From: Tamarix chinensis
Taxonomy: Eukaryota > Streptophyta > Magnoliopsida > Caryophyllales > Tamaricaceae
Reading direction: 5' to 3'
DNA: 64,000 nt
Assembly (NCBI GenBank): GCA_030549775.1
Contig: CM060181.1
Span: 49,730,218 to 49,794,217 of the forward strand
The notes under the pieces are model-generated. The model saw nothing but the letters and a program-made list of their open reading frames with translations. It ran no database searches and was not told the DNA's origin. Position numbers and translations under genes: made by a program. Shown here in pieces: positions 1 through 12,570 of this stretch (its first letter is position 1; each line of letters begins with the position of its first letter).

Positions 1-3000
1 TTAAATATGAATATTTCTTGCATCGTTGAAATTAAAAAAAAACATCAAAGATAATCTACTTGATAGTAGCCGTAGGATTCCTTTGTACAAGTTGGAAAAA
101 TTCCTTGTTTCAATTGATCCAAATATGATAAAGAAAGAAATTGAAAATGGCTCTCCAAACTATCCTTTTTCCTTTGCCTCTAGTTCTTCTAATCAGCTAG
201 TTCTTGCAGCTTATCCAATCAGTGGTGTTTCTCACCAAATTCAACCATCTTAAAACATAGTTCCATAGGAATTTAGCTCCATGACAGTATAAGAGCATAT
301 GGTTGATATCCTCTTCATCACCCTTGCACACCTCACATATGTTATCATCAGTGACTCCCCACTTGAATAATTTTAATTTTAGAAGAAGGACATTGTGACA
401 TAAAATCCAAGTAAAGAACTTGTGCTTTTCAGGGCCACTATGATTCCAAACAAAAGCCTTCCACTTAACTTTTGGCATAGAATTCCTTATCAGCTGATAC
501 ATTAGTTTGGTGCCGAAATTCCCAAAAATACAGCATCTTGTATAGCAGGCTTTAATGTTTTCTCTGACCTTAAGTAGCTACCTAAAAGTCCAAGAGTGAT
601 CAACTTTTTCCTTCACATGCCAAAAATCATTTCCTCTGATATATCTTTCATGCATCCACTTAACCCATAGGCTTTCTTTGAATTCAATGAGTTTCAAAGA
701 TATTTGGCCATACATGCTGAATTCTAATGGAGAAGTTGTTTTAAACGTAGGCCTCCCTCTTCTTTTGGAAGACATATTTTCGATTAGGCAATAGGTGCTT
801 TATTCCTTTGGGAATCCATACTATTCCAAAGAAAATATCTGCAAAGACTATCAAGATGATGAATAACAACCTTAGGTGGGAAAAACATTTGCATCCAAAA
901 ATTTTCAATGCCAAAAATAATAGATTTGAGTAGCTGAATTCTCCCAGCAAAGCTCAGAAGCTTAGTAGTCCAAGATTTAAGCTTGTGAGTGATTTTATCA
1001 ATTAGAGGTTGATAGTGAGTGATCTTGAGAGATCTTGGATTGAGAGGAATACCCAAGTATCTAACAGGGAAGAGCCCTTCTTTGAAGTTCAAAGAATGTA
1101 GGATTTGGGATTTAATATTCTCACTAACACCTCCAAAAAAAGACACTACTTTTCTCAGGATTTTCTTGCAGACCTGAGGTGAGGTAGAATATGTTCAAAA
1201 TCCATTTGATCAATTCAATAGATTGGAAGTGGCATTTGCAAAAGATTAGAAGATCATCAGCAAAATTGAGATTGATGATTTTTGTCACTTTGCAGTTAGT
1301 GTGCCCTTTGAATGATTTCTCAATCCATAAGGATTGTAACAGGCGGGAAAGATACTCCATAGTCAGCACAAAAAGGTAAGGATACAAGGGATCACCTTTT
1401 CTTAGCCCTCTACCACCTTTGAAAGGATTGGAAAGCCTTCCATTAAAAATAATGGAGAATTGGGTGGTTGAAACACACTACATTATCATATGGGTAAAAT
1501 GATTAGGGAAACCAAGATCATAGAGAAGCTGCTTAATAAAACTCCATTCCACTGTGTCAAAAGCTTTCCTTGGATCCACTTAAACATCATCCTTGGACTA
1601 ATATGCCTCCTATTATATTTCCTGATGAGCTCTTGTGCCAAGAGAATGTTTTCACCAATCCACCTTCCCTCAACAAAAGTTGTTTGGGATCCATGAATAA
1701 GAGAGGGAATAATGGCCTGCAACCTCTTAGTTAAGATAGAAGAAAGATTTTGTAGGCAACATTGCAACAAGAAATATGCCTATAATCATTTATGGTAGTT
1801 GGGGAGGATTTTTTGGGAACAAGATATAAGGAGGTATTATTCAGGATTTTCGATAGATATCTAGTGTCCCAAAATTGTTTCATAGCAGCGATGACATCCT
1901 GTCCAACATTGGACCAAAGAGCTTTATAAAAATGAGCATTGAAGCCATCAGGCCTAGGAGCCTTATTGTCTCCCATCTTATAAAAAACATCTTTGATCTC
2001 CTCTGTAGTGACATGAGCTGAGAGAAAAATTCTCTGGTTAGTACTTAGGATAGGCCCATGATTAATAATATCAGGATGGATCATTTGGAGGAAACTTACT
2101 AAGGATCGCAGCAAATTTGAGTATAAACTTTGAATTTGATTGAGAATCTCCAGCTGGGAAGTTAATTTTGTTCCTGTATTATCAACTAGGGAAATAATAT
2201 TATTGAACCTTTTTCTCTCCTTGATTCTTGCATGAAAAAAAGAATTATTTCCATCCTCTAATTTGATATGATGGATCCTTGCTTTCTATTGAAAGAAGTG
2301 TTCTTCAAGGTTAACCTGTTGCCACCATTTATGTCTCAACCTTTTCTCTTAAAGTTGCAGGTCATTATTTGTAAGTGAAGATTGTAGGGAATGGTTGCAG
2401 TTAAGCCAATCATCCTTTACCTGAGTCACCTTTTGCTGAAGGTTGCCAAAATGCTCAGAGTTAAATTGCTTTAAAACCTGTTTTAGATATTTGAGTTTTA
2501 TAACCAGAATGTACTTCTTGGAGCCATAAAAATGTTTGTTCCAAGACTGAGCTACACAGTGTAAGAGCTTAATCCCACTATTGATAGGTTGTTGATTCTT
2601 TAAATGGAGCCTACAGCGATCAGAGATACAATCCTCAACAACCTCAACCCAGACATGATTGAATTTCTCAAACCATTCATGGTCACCAAGGGCCCTATCA
2701 AGCTTGCAACATACCCATGTAGGGCTTATCTAAATATTAGTCCAAGTCAAAGTAGGGCCAGAGGTTGGTAGTTCTCCTAAGCCACAAGAATATATACAGC
2801 TAGAAAAATCATCGATGTCAGCAGTATTGGTAATTCCCCCACATTTTTCTTGGCTTGAGAGAATGAAATTAAAGTTTCCAATAACTAGGCTTCTTTTCTT
2901 GACATCATGGAAATTAATAAGTTGAGACCATAAACATTGCCTAGCTTCTCTAGTATTCTGAGCATATACCACAGAGAGATGATGAAAGTTTCCATCATTC

Positions 3001-3287
3001 ATCTCAACATAACAGTGTATGACTTGTTCAAACACATCAAGAACCTGGAGCTTCAAGGTATTGGCTCTCCAAAGGATCCATATTCAGCCATTATAATGGC
3101 TAGAGTAATTATGAATGATAGAAAAATGGCCATCAAAACCTTTCAGAACAACAAGCATATTTTTTTCCTTGACATGAGTTTCAAGTAAGCAAACAATATG
3201 AAACCTATTATACTTATTACACCTATTCACCAGCTTTTGCTTCAAGGGACTATTTAGACCCTTGACATTCCATACTACAATATTCAT
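1..3287 (-). pseudogene. LINE ORF2 relic (endonuclease, reverse transcriptase, zf-RVT)
   Basis: ORF2 nicks target DNA and reverse-transcribes the element RNA. The ATG at 3287 opens an exonuclease-endonuclease-phosphatase domain (MNIVVWNVKGLNSPLKQK, then LLETHV). The usual GDFN motif reads GNFN, so a catalytic Asp appears lost. The RT region (about 2114-1124) shows NKAPRPDGFNAHFYKALW, then ISCCNVAYK, and the intact catalytic FADDLLIF. Downstream comes PVRYLGIPL with LKSWTTKLLSFAGRIQLLKS, then the zinc-binding RT tail ICEVCKGDEEDINHMLLYC (about 502-197). At least six frame breaks are needed to link these blocks. Confidence 0.92.
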
Positions 3288-3316
3288 GTGAAAGATGAGA
3301 AAAGGATAGTAGCATT

Positions 3317-4538
3317 CTATCTACTATCTCCCCCAGGCTCAAGAAGGATCCTTTTGCCCTTCTTTTTATCAATATTGTTTAAGAAATGTTCAGCATGTAT
3401 AGGGTCACACATGGTAAGAATATCATCATTAGTATATGTAGAAGGTGGACCTACAGTAACTTCCATGGTGTGCTTGGTTACTTCATAGGGTTGATCTCTA
3501 GAAGGTTTGTGCTCAGGTTCTTGTATAGGTTCTGGTATTATTTGTTGTTCTTGTGGAGGATTTTGCTTTTTAACTTGCCAAACTTTGTGGAAAGGTTTCC
3601 CTTTCTCCTTTTCTATCATTGGTTTTGTCAAGTGTGCATTCTGGTCATGTCCAACTCTGTCACACTTTATGCAAAATTTGGGCCTCCATTCATAGTGAAC
3701 CGGTTGCCTCATAATATTCCAATTAGGAAAATCAATTTGAACATTTTCAACAATAGGCAGGCTCACATCCACTTCTACAAGCAACCTGGGGAATGAAACC
3801 CTTGACTTTGTGGCTGTAACCATATCATCACAAATTGGAACTCTAATGCAGCTGCCTATTCTACTAAGGAAATCTACAGACCATTGAGTTATAGGGAGTC
3901 CAGGAAGGGTAATCCATAATGGCATTTTCTTCCATTCTGCATTGTCAAAGGATTCATTAGGATTCCATTTCTTGATTAACAGGGGTCGGACTCCATAGCA
4001 TCACTATGGCATCTTCAAGATGGATTGGTAGTGTATATATATATAAAGACTTGAGGGGGAGCCGAAATTTTAGTCTAGGTTTCTTTTACATATCTTACCA
4101 TTTGAGGATGTGAAGGCTGATAGCCCGCAACCATCCCCACTAAGGTAAAAGCCCATTTTTGTTCCTCAATGTCGATTTTAGCTTGTTGTAACTGGGCTTG
4201 TGCTTCTCCATTTATAATAATAGGGGAGAAAAATAAAGATTTAGAAACCCCTCTTCCCTACGATTCTTGAGAAGGATATATTTCCAACTTTTTAAGGGTT
4301 TAATTTCAAGATTGGTTGAATGGAATTTATTCGGTTTGTCCATATTGGGGGTGCTAGTAATCAGAATTGAGTCAACATTCCCCTTGGTTGTTTTTGCAAC
4401 TAAGGAATCAAAAAAAGCATCATTCGAATCATTTTTATCCTTTGGTATCGAGGCCAATGAATGGGAAGGAGTTCCCTGCAAATTAGAAGTGCCCTGATTA
4501 TCACCATTACCAGAATCTTGGGCTTGTGCGTGCATCAT
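3317..4538 (-). pseudogene. LINE ORF1 relic (DUF4283-like and zinc knuckle)
   Basis: ORF1 proteins of plant LINEs bind RNA. Two fragments are readable. The N-terminal piece starts with MMHAQAQDSGNGDNQ (from 4538). The second piece (3925-3317) contains MPLWITLPGLPITQW, typical of the end of a DUF4283 region, followed by a knuckle CIKCDRVGHDQNAH. The knuckle has C-x2-C-x4-H but the last ligand is His rather than the usual Cys. A Glu/Pro/Gln-rich linker follows. Several stops lie between the two pieces. It sits about 30 bp upstream of the ORF2 start at 3287. Confidence 0.8.
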
Positions 4539-4649
4539 CAGTGGTTGATTTTGGCAAGCTGAACCACAAATCTGCTGTGTTTTCTTTTGCAGGTTCTTCC
4601 CTATCGCAAGGACAGGGAGGCGCGTTCTTTTCCGTAGAAAATCTATGAT

Positions 4650-7000
4650 ATTTTTTATTTAGTATTATATTGTTTTCTTTGTGGTTGTACTATCATGTTT
4701 ATATGATAATAATATATGCACATGACTTATAAAAAATATCTCATAGGAATCAATAATATATCTAGTGGAACAATAACAAGTAAAAACCTTAGTCATAATA
4801 CATCTAACTACTATGCTATCCAATGAAACAGTAACAAATACAACCCTAAGGCAAAACTTTCTTGGCCATTGTTCTATCCGATGGAATGGTAACAAGTAAA
4901 AACCCAAGGAATGACACTCTTGACCACTACTATATCTAGTGGAACAATAACAAGTGCAACCAATCCTAATTCATGTGATCTTCCACTTTAAATATTAATG
5001 TCTTATTAAGCATTGTAGCCAATGTAATCCAAATAAATAAAACCAAGGCTAGTACACAAAGACAACTACACCTACCAATCTAATATAATTCTAAAAACTA
5101 GACAACAACTATGTCCATTTTATTTACTTGATGGGATATAAATGATAATTCGGATACGTATAAAGTACTTTGGTCATATTGGTACACAAATGCAATATAA
5201 TACCCTCCCAACCATAAAACTCAAAGATTTATAAGGTACACTAGTCATACCAAGTATGCTAATAGTAATATAGTACCCCCAAACCTAGGTCATCTAATCC
5301 TTAAATTTTGGTACCCCCTATTGAGCTTGTAGGTCATCTATATAGTAGACTAGGGCCTTACTAAGGCACACTAGTGAAACCAAATAAAAATGAGGACCCT
5401 ACCCCATCTCTAGAGTATCTAACCTTAGGTAGTGAACCATTCTCAATATTGAAGTCTTCCACTTTAAATATTGACATTTTATTTGGTAATCACAAATATC
5501 ACATAATATACAACAATTCCAATTCCCACACCTAACCACTTTTCCTTTAATTTCAATCATTCAAGTTAACGCTAAGGTCAAATATAAAACAAATGTCAAA
5601 ATTAACACTAATGTCAATCTAACAAGCTATTTAGGCCATCTTATGCCAAATTATTTACATTAAGGCCCATTAGATCATAGGTGACCAAAATGTCATTGAA
5701 GCCTAAATTATCACGATATTATCCATTTTAATGCAAAAATTTATTTTAATTAATACTTTTTCATGTAAAGGCTAAAATGTGATAACAAAAACATTTCACC
5801 GTGCAAGTAAATTTTAAGACATGACAAATAACTATTTTACCCTTACACATAAATAAGCATGTAAAACCTTAATATGTGCATATGAATCATTATAGATTAC
5901 ATGTTTTCATAATTAACATCATATGATACATACTCAGTGCACATGTTAGAAATTATAAGCATGGTACACTCAAAAGATAATTATATCATTAAGGCATACA
6001 AATAATAATAATCCTGCAAAAGTAAGCTTAACATGCTCGAGGCAATCATATCACATTAACATCATCATGCATATTAATTTACGAAATTAGCATAATATAG
6101 CATTATTTTATACATTGAATATTATAACCAATCTACATGCTTAAGATGAATAAGGTCATGCTAGCATACTTATGAAAATAATTACAACATAACCTAGGAT
6201 GCTTAGAAAAATAAATATAAATAATGCACTCCTTTACAACATAACCTAAGTCGTAACCTTAATATGATATCACACAATTTTTTACATTTTAGCATAGCAT
6301 ATGGGTTACCAAATCTCAAGCAAAAATAACAAAATACAAACAACTAAACCAACTCCAGCCTCTACTAATACACTCCTTTACCTAAAAATGACCTAATTAC
6401 ACATATTAGAACTAGCATAAATAATAACATAATAGCATTGAAATAAGCTCAATAAAACCAAAAACACACTTGACCAAGCTACACTTGCTTGGGAAAATAA
6501 CATGTAGAATTTATGTTGGCAATTGACTCCAATGTGAGCTTCTCATACTACAAAGGTATAATACCTTAAACATTTTAACTAATTAATTAATTAAAAACAA
6601 CAACAACAATAATAAAGGGTTCATATATTTATTATTATTATTATCATCATCATCATCATTATTATTATTACTATGTATATATATAACAAATATATAGTTG
6701 GTTGGTTAATATTCTTTAAAGAAATAAAAATAGTTACAAAAAATATAAAAATAAAAATAAGATAATTTTAGTCTATGAATATAGTTAACTTAATTCTTAT
6801 CTGTAATAACTTTAGCAATTGTCTTTTAACTTGCCCTCCCATATCCCTACTACCTCTTAATATCTATAAATAGTCATTATAATGGTTAAATCAAGATATG
6901 AGTCTAACCACTTTGGAGAGAAAAAACTCCTACATAGAGGGAGAGAAATTTCATGAAGAAAGACATTATTGTTGATCACATCAGTACATAAAGAAGTATG
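4650..7000 (-). mobile_element. Degenerate LTR of the large-LTR family (partial)
   Basis: At 4745-4960 the sequence repeats degenerate versions of the CCACTATTATA...GTGG unit seen in the intact LTRs in minus orientation, for example CCACTACTATATCTAGTGG. The text after it (tracts with 'ggtacaca' and 'cactttaaat') parallels 61560-61960 in the right-hand LTR. An ATT/ATC trinucleotide run at 6630-6672 fits the order of modules in that family. Neither terminus is visible, so limits are rough. Confidence 0.45.
6596..6675. repeat. Trinucleotide microsatellite (CAA/ATT/ATC)
   Basis: Runs of caa, then att, atc and att units are visible in succession. Similar arrays sit in the middle of the intact large LTRs, so it is probably part of the surrounding LTR relic. 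Confidence 0.75.
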
Positions 7001-8740
7001 GATCATATAATAGTACCCTAAAAGGTAGCCATCAACTTTTTAGCCTGATTAACAGAGGTAATACGATGCTCTTCCATTGGCAACAATATTCATACTATTA
7101 TTTAGTAAACTATTGTATGGCATGACGTAAACAATAGGTATATATTAAATAATAAACTATATAATCATAAATTATATGTCTACTCGAACAAATACCATTT
7201 CCCTATGCATAGTAACTAAAATATGATGTATGACAACCTTAGTTTATATTTGTAGTGGTATTCGTCTGATGTTACATTTAATGGATGCATATACTACTAT
7301 ATTATGGTCATACAACTAGTAGGCTGAATTTTATACTTTCGCAATGAAGACTACCTCTTTTTGACTTTTAAAAGTACGTAACTCATGAAGCCTAAGTTGT
7401 CATCAACATATACTAGTAGCTTTAGTGGTGGTTGAAATTTTTTTATTTACCTATTTTACGTAACATCACAAGTTTTGATTATACATAATAAAATAGTTTG
7501 CTTTAGCTTTCCAAAGATTTGGTTCTAGTGTGGTGTAGCCCGTTATTATTTTTGCCGACTTGGTGACCTTATCATCAAAATATAATAAACTTATATTATC
7601 ATTATATAGGTGTTGCTGGAATAGTATTTGATACATGAAATTTTAAAGGTAGCTTACACCATCACTATTAATTTTATATGGTTCCAAACTTGTAGGGCCA
7701 TGGTAATGATTTATTATCAATAATATTTATTACTTACTGATAAATTTCAGGTGGATGGTTATATTTTAATAAGGAAATATATTTTTCTAATATTTTCTTA
7801 ATCAAATTATGAGACCCCTTAACAACTTACCCATTGATAGACCACCCCTCAAACCAATATTATTTAAGTGGATCGAATAATTATTAGTTGGTACATCTTT
7901 AGTAGTAAATTAATTTTATGCTTAAAATATACGCATTGTATTTACTTAATATTAATAATAGATTATTTCTAGGATAGTAACATTAATAAGTTGGCATTGC
8001 GTGGATTTTTTCAGGTAACAATATGTTCAACCTATATATGTGCATATGTGTTTCTGTATACCTTAATTGCACACTTGTTTGATGTAAAAGGTTTTGTCTA
8101 ATTGGGTGTCCTTACCTACATTTTTAAGATTTCATTATATTTTAGCCACATAGACGAAATTTTACTATGAATTCAATGTAAATGTGGGTTCATGATTTAC
8201 TTAGTGTAAATATTATCTTTGGTATGTTAGAACGAAATAATTTTTAATATGATATGTTTATAAATACTTGATTTTATGAAGGTGATGCCCTTCTTATAAA
8301 TATTTTATGCGGCCGATATTTCATACAATTAAATTGCATTTTGCTAATTATGTGAATACATAATTAAATCCTAAAAGTATTTCTTTCCTTGGGTTTAACT
8401 TAGTTTAATCCATTTTGATTTAAAGTATTGGTTGGAATAATTTTTGTTATTCTAGCATTATAAAAATAGAGTGGTAACCCTAAGTGGGTATATTTCTATT
8501 TAATTTGCCCCATTATGAAAGTGGGCAACTATATTTTGATATATGTGATACCATTTTTGTATTATATGATTTAAGGTGATTTAAAATGTGTTTATGGGGG
8601 TGTCTATATATATATATGATAACGTTTATTTTATTAATTATTATGTTTTATTAACCTAACTCTAAGTTTTCTTTGAAATATGAGTTATAAGAATATAATT
8701 ATATTTATATTTATTTTATAAATTTATTTTACTAAATTTG
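7000..8740. other. AT-rich sequence with no recognised gene
   Basis: No reading frame longer than a few dozen codons and no splice-consistent coding sequence was seen. Probably old transposon debris; I recognise no element here. Confidence 0.5.
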
Positions 8741-9920
8741 AAAACATCCTAGAGGGGGGTGAATATGGTAGAATTAAAGACAACGAGAAATTAAAATTTT
8801 GCACAATAATTTATAATGGTTCAAGGGCCCAATGCACCTCTACATCCATTGACAAAAGGTCTTTTATTTTGGATTTTGAAATCTTTCTTTATTGTGTGTT
8901 GATGATGATTACTCTTCTAGGTTTATGAGCCTACAATCTTAATGACCCCTCTAAGAGTTTATTTACACCTTTTCCTAGTCAACCTCTATAGGTTTGTGTA
9001 TATACAAATCCAATGACCTCTCTAGGAATTCTAGACACACACAACCTCTTGATTATGAGTTTTAAAGAGCATTGTTGTATTTAAAATTTATTCCTCACAA
9101 AATATAGAAATGAAAGTGTATAATAAAATGTGAGGAAAGTAAACAAGCTAGATCAATAATTATGACAAGTGTAAGAACAATCTAGCTAAATATGAAGAAC
9201 GAATTGAGCACTAGAGAAGTTTGATTTATATTTGACAATGTGAAATAAAAACTCTATTTGATTCTTTGTAAGATATGAAAATAATAATTTTAGAAAGGTT
9301 TGTGATAGCTTAATAGATGTTCATCAAATTCTAGCAACTTTTATTTATAGTGCTAAAAATGGAAAAAAATTAGCACTAACCATTGGGTGTAAAAGGTACT
9401 CCAATGGTTGAATTACAACAGGAAGAAAATATAAGAAATGTCCATACTAGTCAATTGGTATTCAAACCAATTAACTGGTTTTGGCTAACCAGTCGGTAAG
9501 TTTAAGGAGAGGCTGAAACACATTTTTCTAGACAGAAAACTGGTCGATTGGTGAAACCGTTTTCTACACTGTGCATTATTATAAAAAAGACCATAACTTG
9601 AGCTATATAGATCGAAATTATATGCCATTATTTTTTTTCTATAAATTAGATATATTAAGCTTTCTAAAAAAATATTATTCACCCAAAAATAATTTCTATG
9701 GAATATATGTGAATTTTACAAGTTGAAAAACTACTTAAAATAAAATCAATTTAAGACAACCTTTTGCGCAAATATGTGAAGATGTTTTTGCTATATGAAA
9801 TCACTTTAAGATCTTTCAAAATGATTTTTATGGGATTGTTGATTTTTTTATCATCAAAACAAAGGCTATTGACCTATGAGGTCAAAAAATTTATTCGAGT
9901 TGTATGCATAGTGTTTATGT
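8740..9920. repeat. Probable dispersed repeat, unclassified
   Basis: The block begins near CCTAGAGGGGGGTGAATA, a string I associate with dispersed plant repeats. It contains repeated partial palindromes built on 'ccagt/actggt' (9445-9560), such as 'accaattaactggttttgg'. No coding potential. The limits and class are not established from this sequence alone. Confidence 0.4.
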
Positions 9921-9924
9921 AATT

Positions 9925-9996
9925 CTATGTATTTTTGGTGATTATATAAAATTTGTGGCACTATGTATTGTTGGTGATCATATAAAATTTGTGACA
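9925..9996. repeat. Two tandem 36-bp units
   Basis: Units 9925-9960 and 9961-9996 both begin ctatgtat and read nearly the same to the end; they differ at about three positions. Confidence 0.8.
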
Positions 9997-10099
9997 CGTG
10001 ATATATATATAAAATTATGATGGTGATTGGATTATGATCCAAATGTTTAACTATTTCTAAAATCTATTTAAATTGGAAAGTGATCTTGTGAAAAGCTTT

Positions 10100-11217
10100 A
10101 TTTAATAAAAGTAATATGTATGAAGGTTTTAACTATGGAAAAGTTGATATTCTGAAAGAATACCAAATATGGAAGATATCCAATTTTGGAAACGTGGTTT
10201 TAAGAATGATCATATATGGTTTTATGATTTGGTTACATTATATGGACACATTGAATAAGATACTAAAACTTAAAGTGAAAGATTTGAGTTGGGTTTCGGA
10301 TCTTCTGGGGTTGGTCTCTCAGAGTTGGTGACTGGCTATAACATTTTATTGGATTTAATGACATATGGTCACTTGGTTCATTTACCTTACCAATAGCCGG
10401 TAAAGGTTTGTATTTATTTTACTAGGATTTTTGGACTTCTTAGGGGATGTGTATAATTAAAGACTAAATGACTAAAGTTAGATTTTTTTTCCTTTGGTGT
10501 TAGGACCACTAGGATTTCTCAAGAGGTGGATCTCCTATGGTTGGTTTTGGATGTTTTTGGATGTCTTTAGACTTATTTGTCAAGTGAATTTTTTAGTTAA
10601 GGTTTTCCTACTCAATAGATAAAATTATATTGCATGTCTATTGGTTGTCTATGTGGTTATTGATCAAAGAGGGTTTATATATGGTGAATTAATATTTTTC
10701 TTATCATTTGACTCATATGTGGTTCTGTTTCATACATTACAGTGATTCCATAAATTATGATATTTTTCTTTCTAAATTAATGGGGATGTGATGATCCTTG
10801 ATATACATGTTAAATATATAATCTTGGGCAAGTAGATTATGATCATACATGATGATGGATGCATGCTTGGGGGACAAGTTGAGAGAGAATTTTTGGCTTT
10901 TGAAGTTCTATCTTTGATGATATTTCTATTTCAATGAGTTTTAAATGTGGTAGAGTTATTTAATTTGCTGATGTGTCATTAACTACTTTTAGTGTTGTTA
11001 TTTGACTTAATTCTCATGGTTTCCCGCTATATTAAGAATATCATGGAGTTTTTTGATTTGGTTTCTATTTTAAATTTAAGCATTGGTATCTACTGTAAGT
11101 GGAATAGTAGTGTCGACTTGCACTAGATGTGGCGATAATACCCTCTATATTAGTTTTATCTTTTACATTTTTCTATGTTTTTGTATGCTTTTAATTTTAA
11201 AAATAGTAAGTATTACA
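10100..11217 (+). mobile_element. 3' part of an old LTR, large-LTR family
   Basis: The end reads AGTAAGTATTACA (to 11217), matching the family terminus GGGGTGTTACA in position though decayed. About 85 bp upstream is 'gcactagatgtggcgataa', which parallels the conserved 'ggtactaagtgtggcggtaa' found just before the 3' end of the other copies. The 5' boundary was not found. The small ORF at 10116-10331 is not supported as a gene. Confidence 0.45.
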
Positions 11218-11469
11218 CAAATTATCTCTTAAAAATAAAACCCCCTTTATAGCTTCCCTATATAAATAAAGCCTTAGTATGTATATTGTAAGAAAAAAAG
11301 TAGTTTATAAGCTAAATTTTAACTTACTAAAAATATTTTTTTTTGTAAAAAAAAGTTTCATTTGCTAGGTAAACTATTAGTAGCTTATAAATTTTTTTAG
11401 AAGGAAAATTGTTGCTTATATTAATGGTGACCAAATCATTATTAGTTGTGAAATTAGAGATCATATGAG

Positions 11470-12180
11470 CCTATGTTATTTGACCTCTAAGTTTTGGGCC
11501 AAGAGATCCTTTCAATCCAGTAGTTTAGATTCAGTATATTGGTTATGACATAACAGATCTAAGAGCATCCAAGGCTATTTCTCTATAGTTTCCCCAAATT
11601 GGATGAGCAATCGGTTTCTAGAAAGATGTTGTTCTTTGTCCAATCAACAACTAGTAATAGGGTGTGTTTGATTGCCAATCCATCTACCTGCTATACACTC
11701 TAAGTGCCAAATAAGCATTTCCACCCAACTAGAGTTACCTTTCCATTGTTTTCCCAACCCACAAAGCCTAACCCATTCTTGTCATTGATTTTATCAACAT
11801 TAATGTTGAATATATACATACCTATTATGGACGGTCACTACGTCATGGTCTATAGCATTGTTCCACCCAAATATTCATCATACCATAACAACTTCAAGGT
11901 TTTCACAACCAAGGAACTCATCTCACTCCCCTCATTAACAACTTTATTAAATACACAATCATTCCTGACTCTCCAAATAGTCCAGGAAAAGGTAAATATT
12001 TCAATATCTCTATAGGAATCTTGGTTATAAACAAACTCAAACCAGTCATGTAGGTATCTTATGTCAAAATAGTGTTTATTGGCTCATTGCACCATCTCTA
12101 TCACTCCTTGGTAGTAGGACAAAGTAGGAGTGGATATCAGTTTCTATTCTACCACAATGATGACACCACCCCGATTTTTG
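11470..12180 (-). mobile_element. LINE fragment (C-terminal ORF2 region)
   Basis: Read on the minus strand with frameshifts, the text resembles the end of plant LINE ORF2: a zinc-binding RT tail (a CPTTKE stretch around 12115) followed by tryptophan-rich and aromatic sequence. No frame is intact and neither end is clear. The plus-strand 103-codon ORF across it (11704-12015) is a shadow. Confidence 0.6.
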
Positions 12181-12570
12181 AAGTTTTTGAACCGATGGGT
12201 TCTTAAGAAATTAAGATGGGTGTCACGTAACTAAGAATTCTTGAGGGAAAAATTCAGAGGATATAGCAGAGAGAAAAAGTATGAGTGTTATATTATGTTT
12301 TTTAGATTTTCAAAATGGGTATAAGATCCCATAAATGTAGGGGTAGAATGGGTGAGGAGGAAGAGGGTAAAATATTATGAGCTAAAAAATAATGAATCAC
12401 CTCTGTCCTACATATGATATCAGCCCAATATAGAACTAGTAAGACTACTAGTCTGAACTAGTCTAAAGGAGAGAGGAGTGTAGCCTAAAGCTTTTGGGTT
12501 GATCTTCATCATTTGGGTTGACACCCAAAATCCTAGTAATACTAGTTTAGAAAAGATATATATCATAACT
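12181..12570. other. No recognised feature
   Basis: AT-rich with short G/A-rich stretches; no coding sequence or element end was recognised. Confidence 0.4.

Larger units (their letters stand above)
1..4650 (-). mobile_element. Decayed LINE (non-LTR retrotransposon), runs off left edge
   Basis: On the minus strand, ORF1-like (about 4538-3317) and ORF2-like (3287 to the edge) reading frames follow each other in the order normal for plant L1-type LINEs: DUF4283-like/zinc-knuckle protein, endonuclease, reverse transcriptase, zinc-binding RT tail. Frames are broken by many stops and shifts, so the copy is dead. The C-terminal coding tail still reads at base 1, so the 3' end and target-site duplication lie outside the window. 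The 5' end is placed near 4650, where coding-like and GC-richer sequence stops; this edge is approximate. Confidence 0.9.

Noticed and set aside
8740..9920. Assignment of the CCTAGAGGGGGGTGAATA block to a named retrotransposon family
   Set aside because: I associate the motif with plant repeats but could not find matched ends or coding evidence here to name it.
11704..12015. 103-codon plus-strand ORF
   Set aside because: Antisense shadow of a decayed LINE segment.
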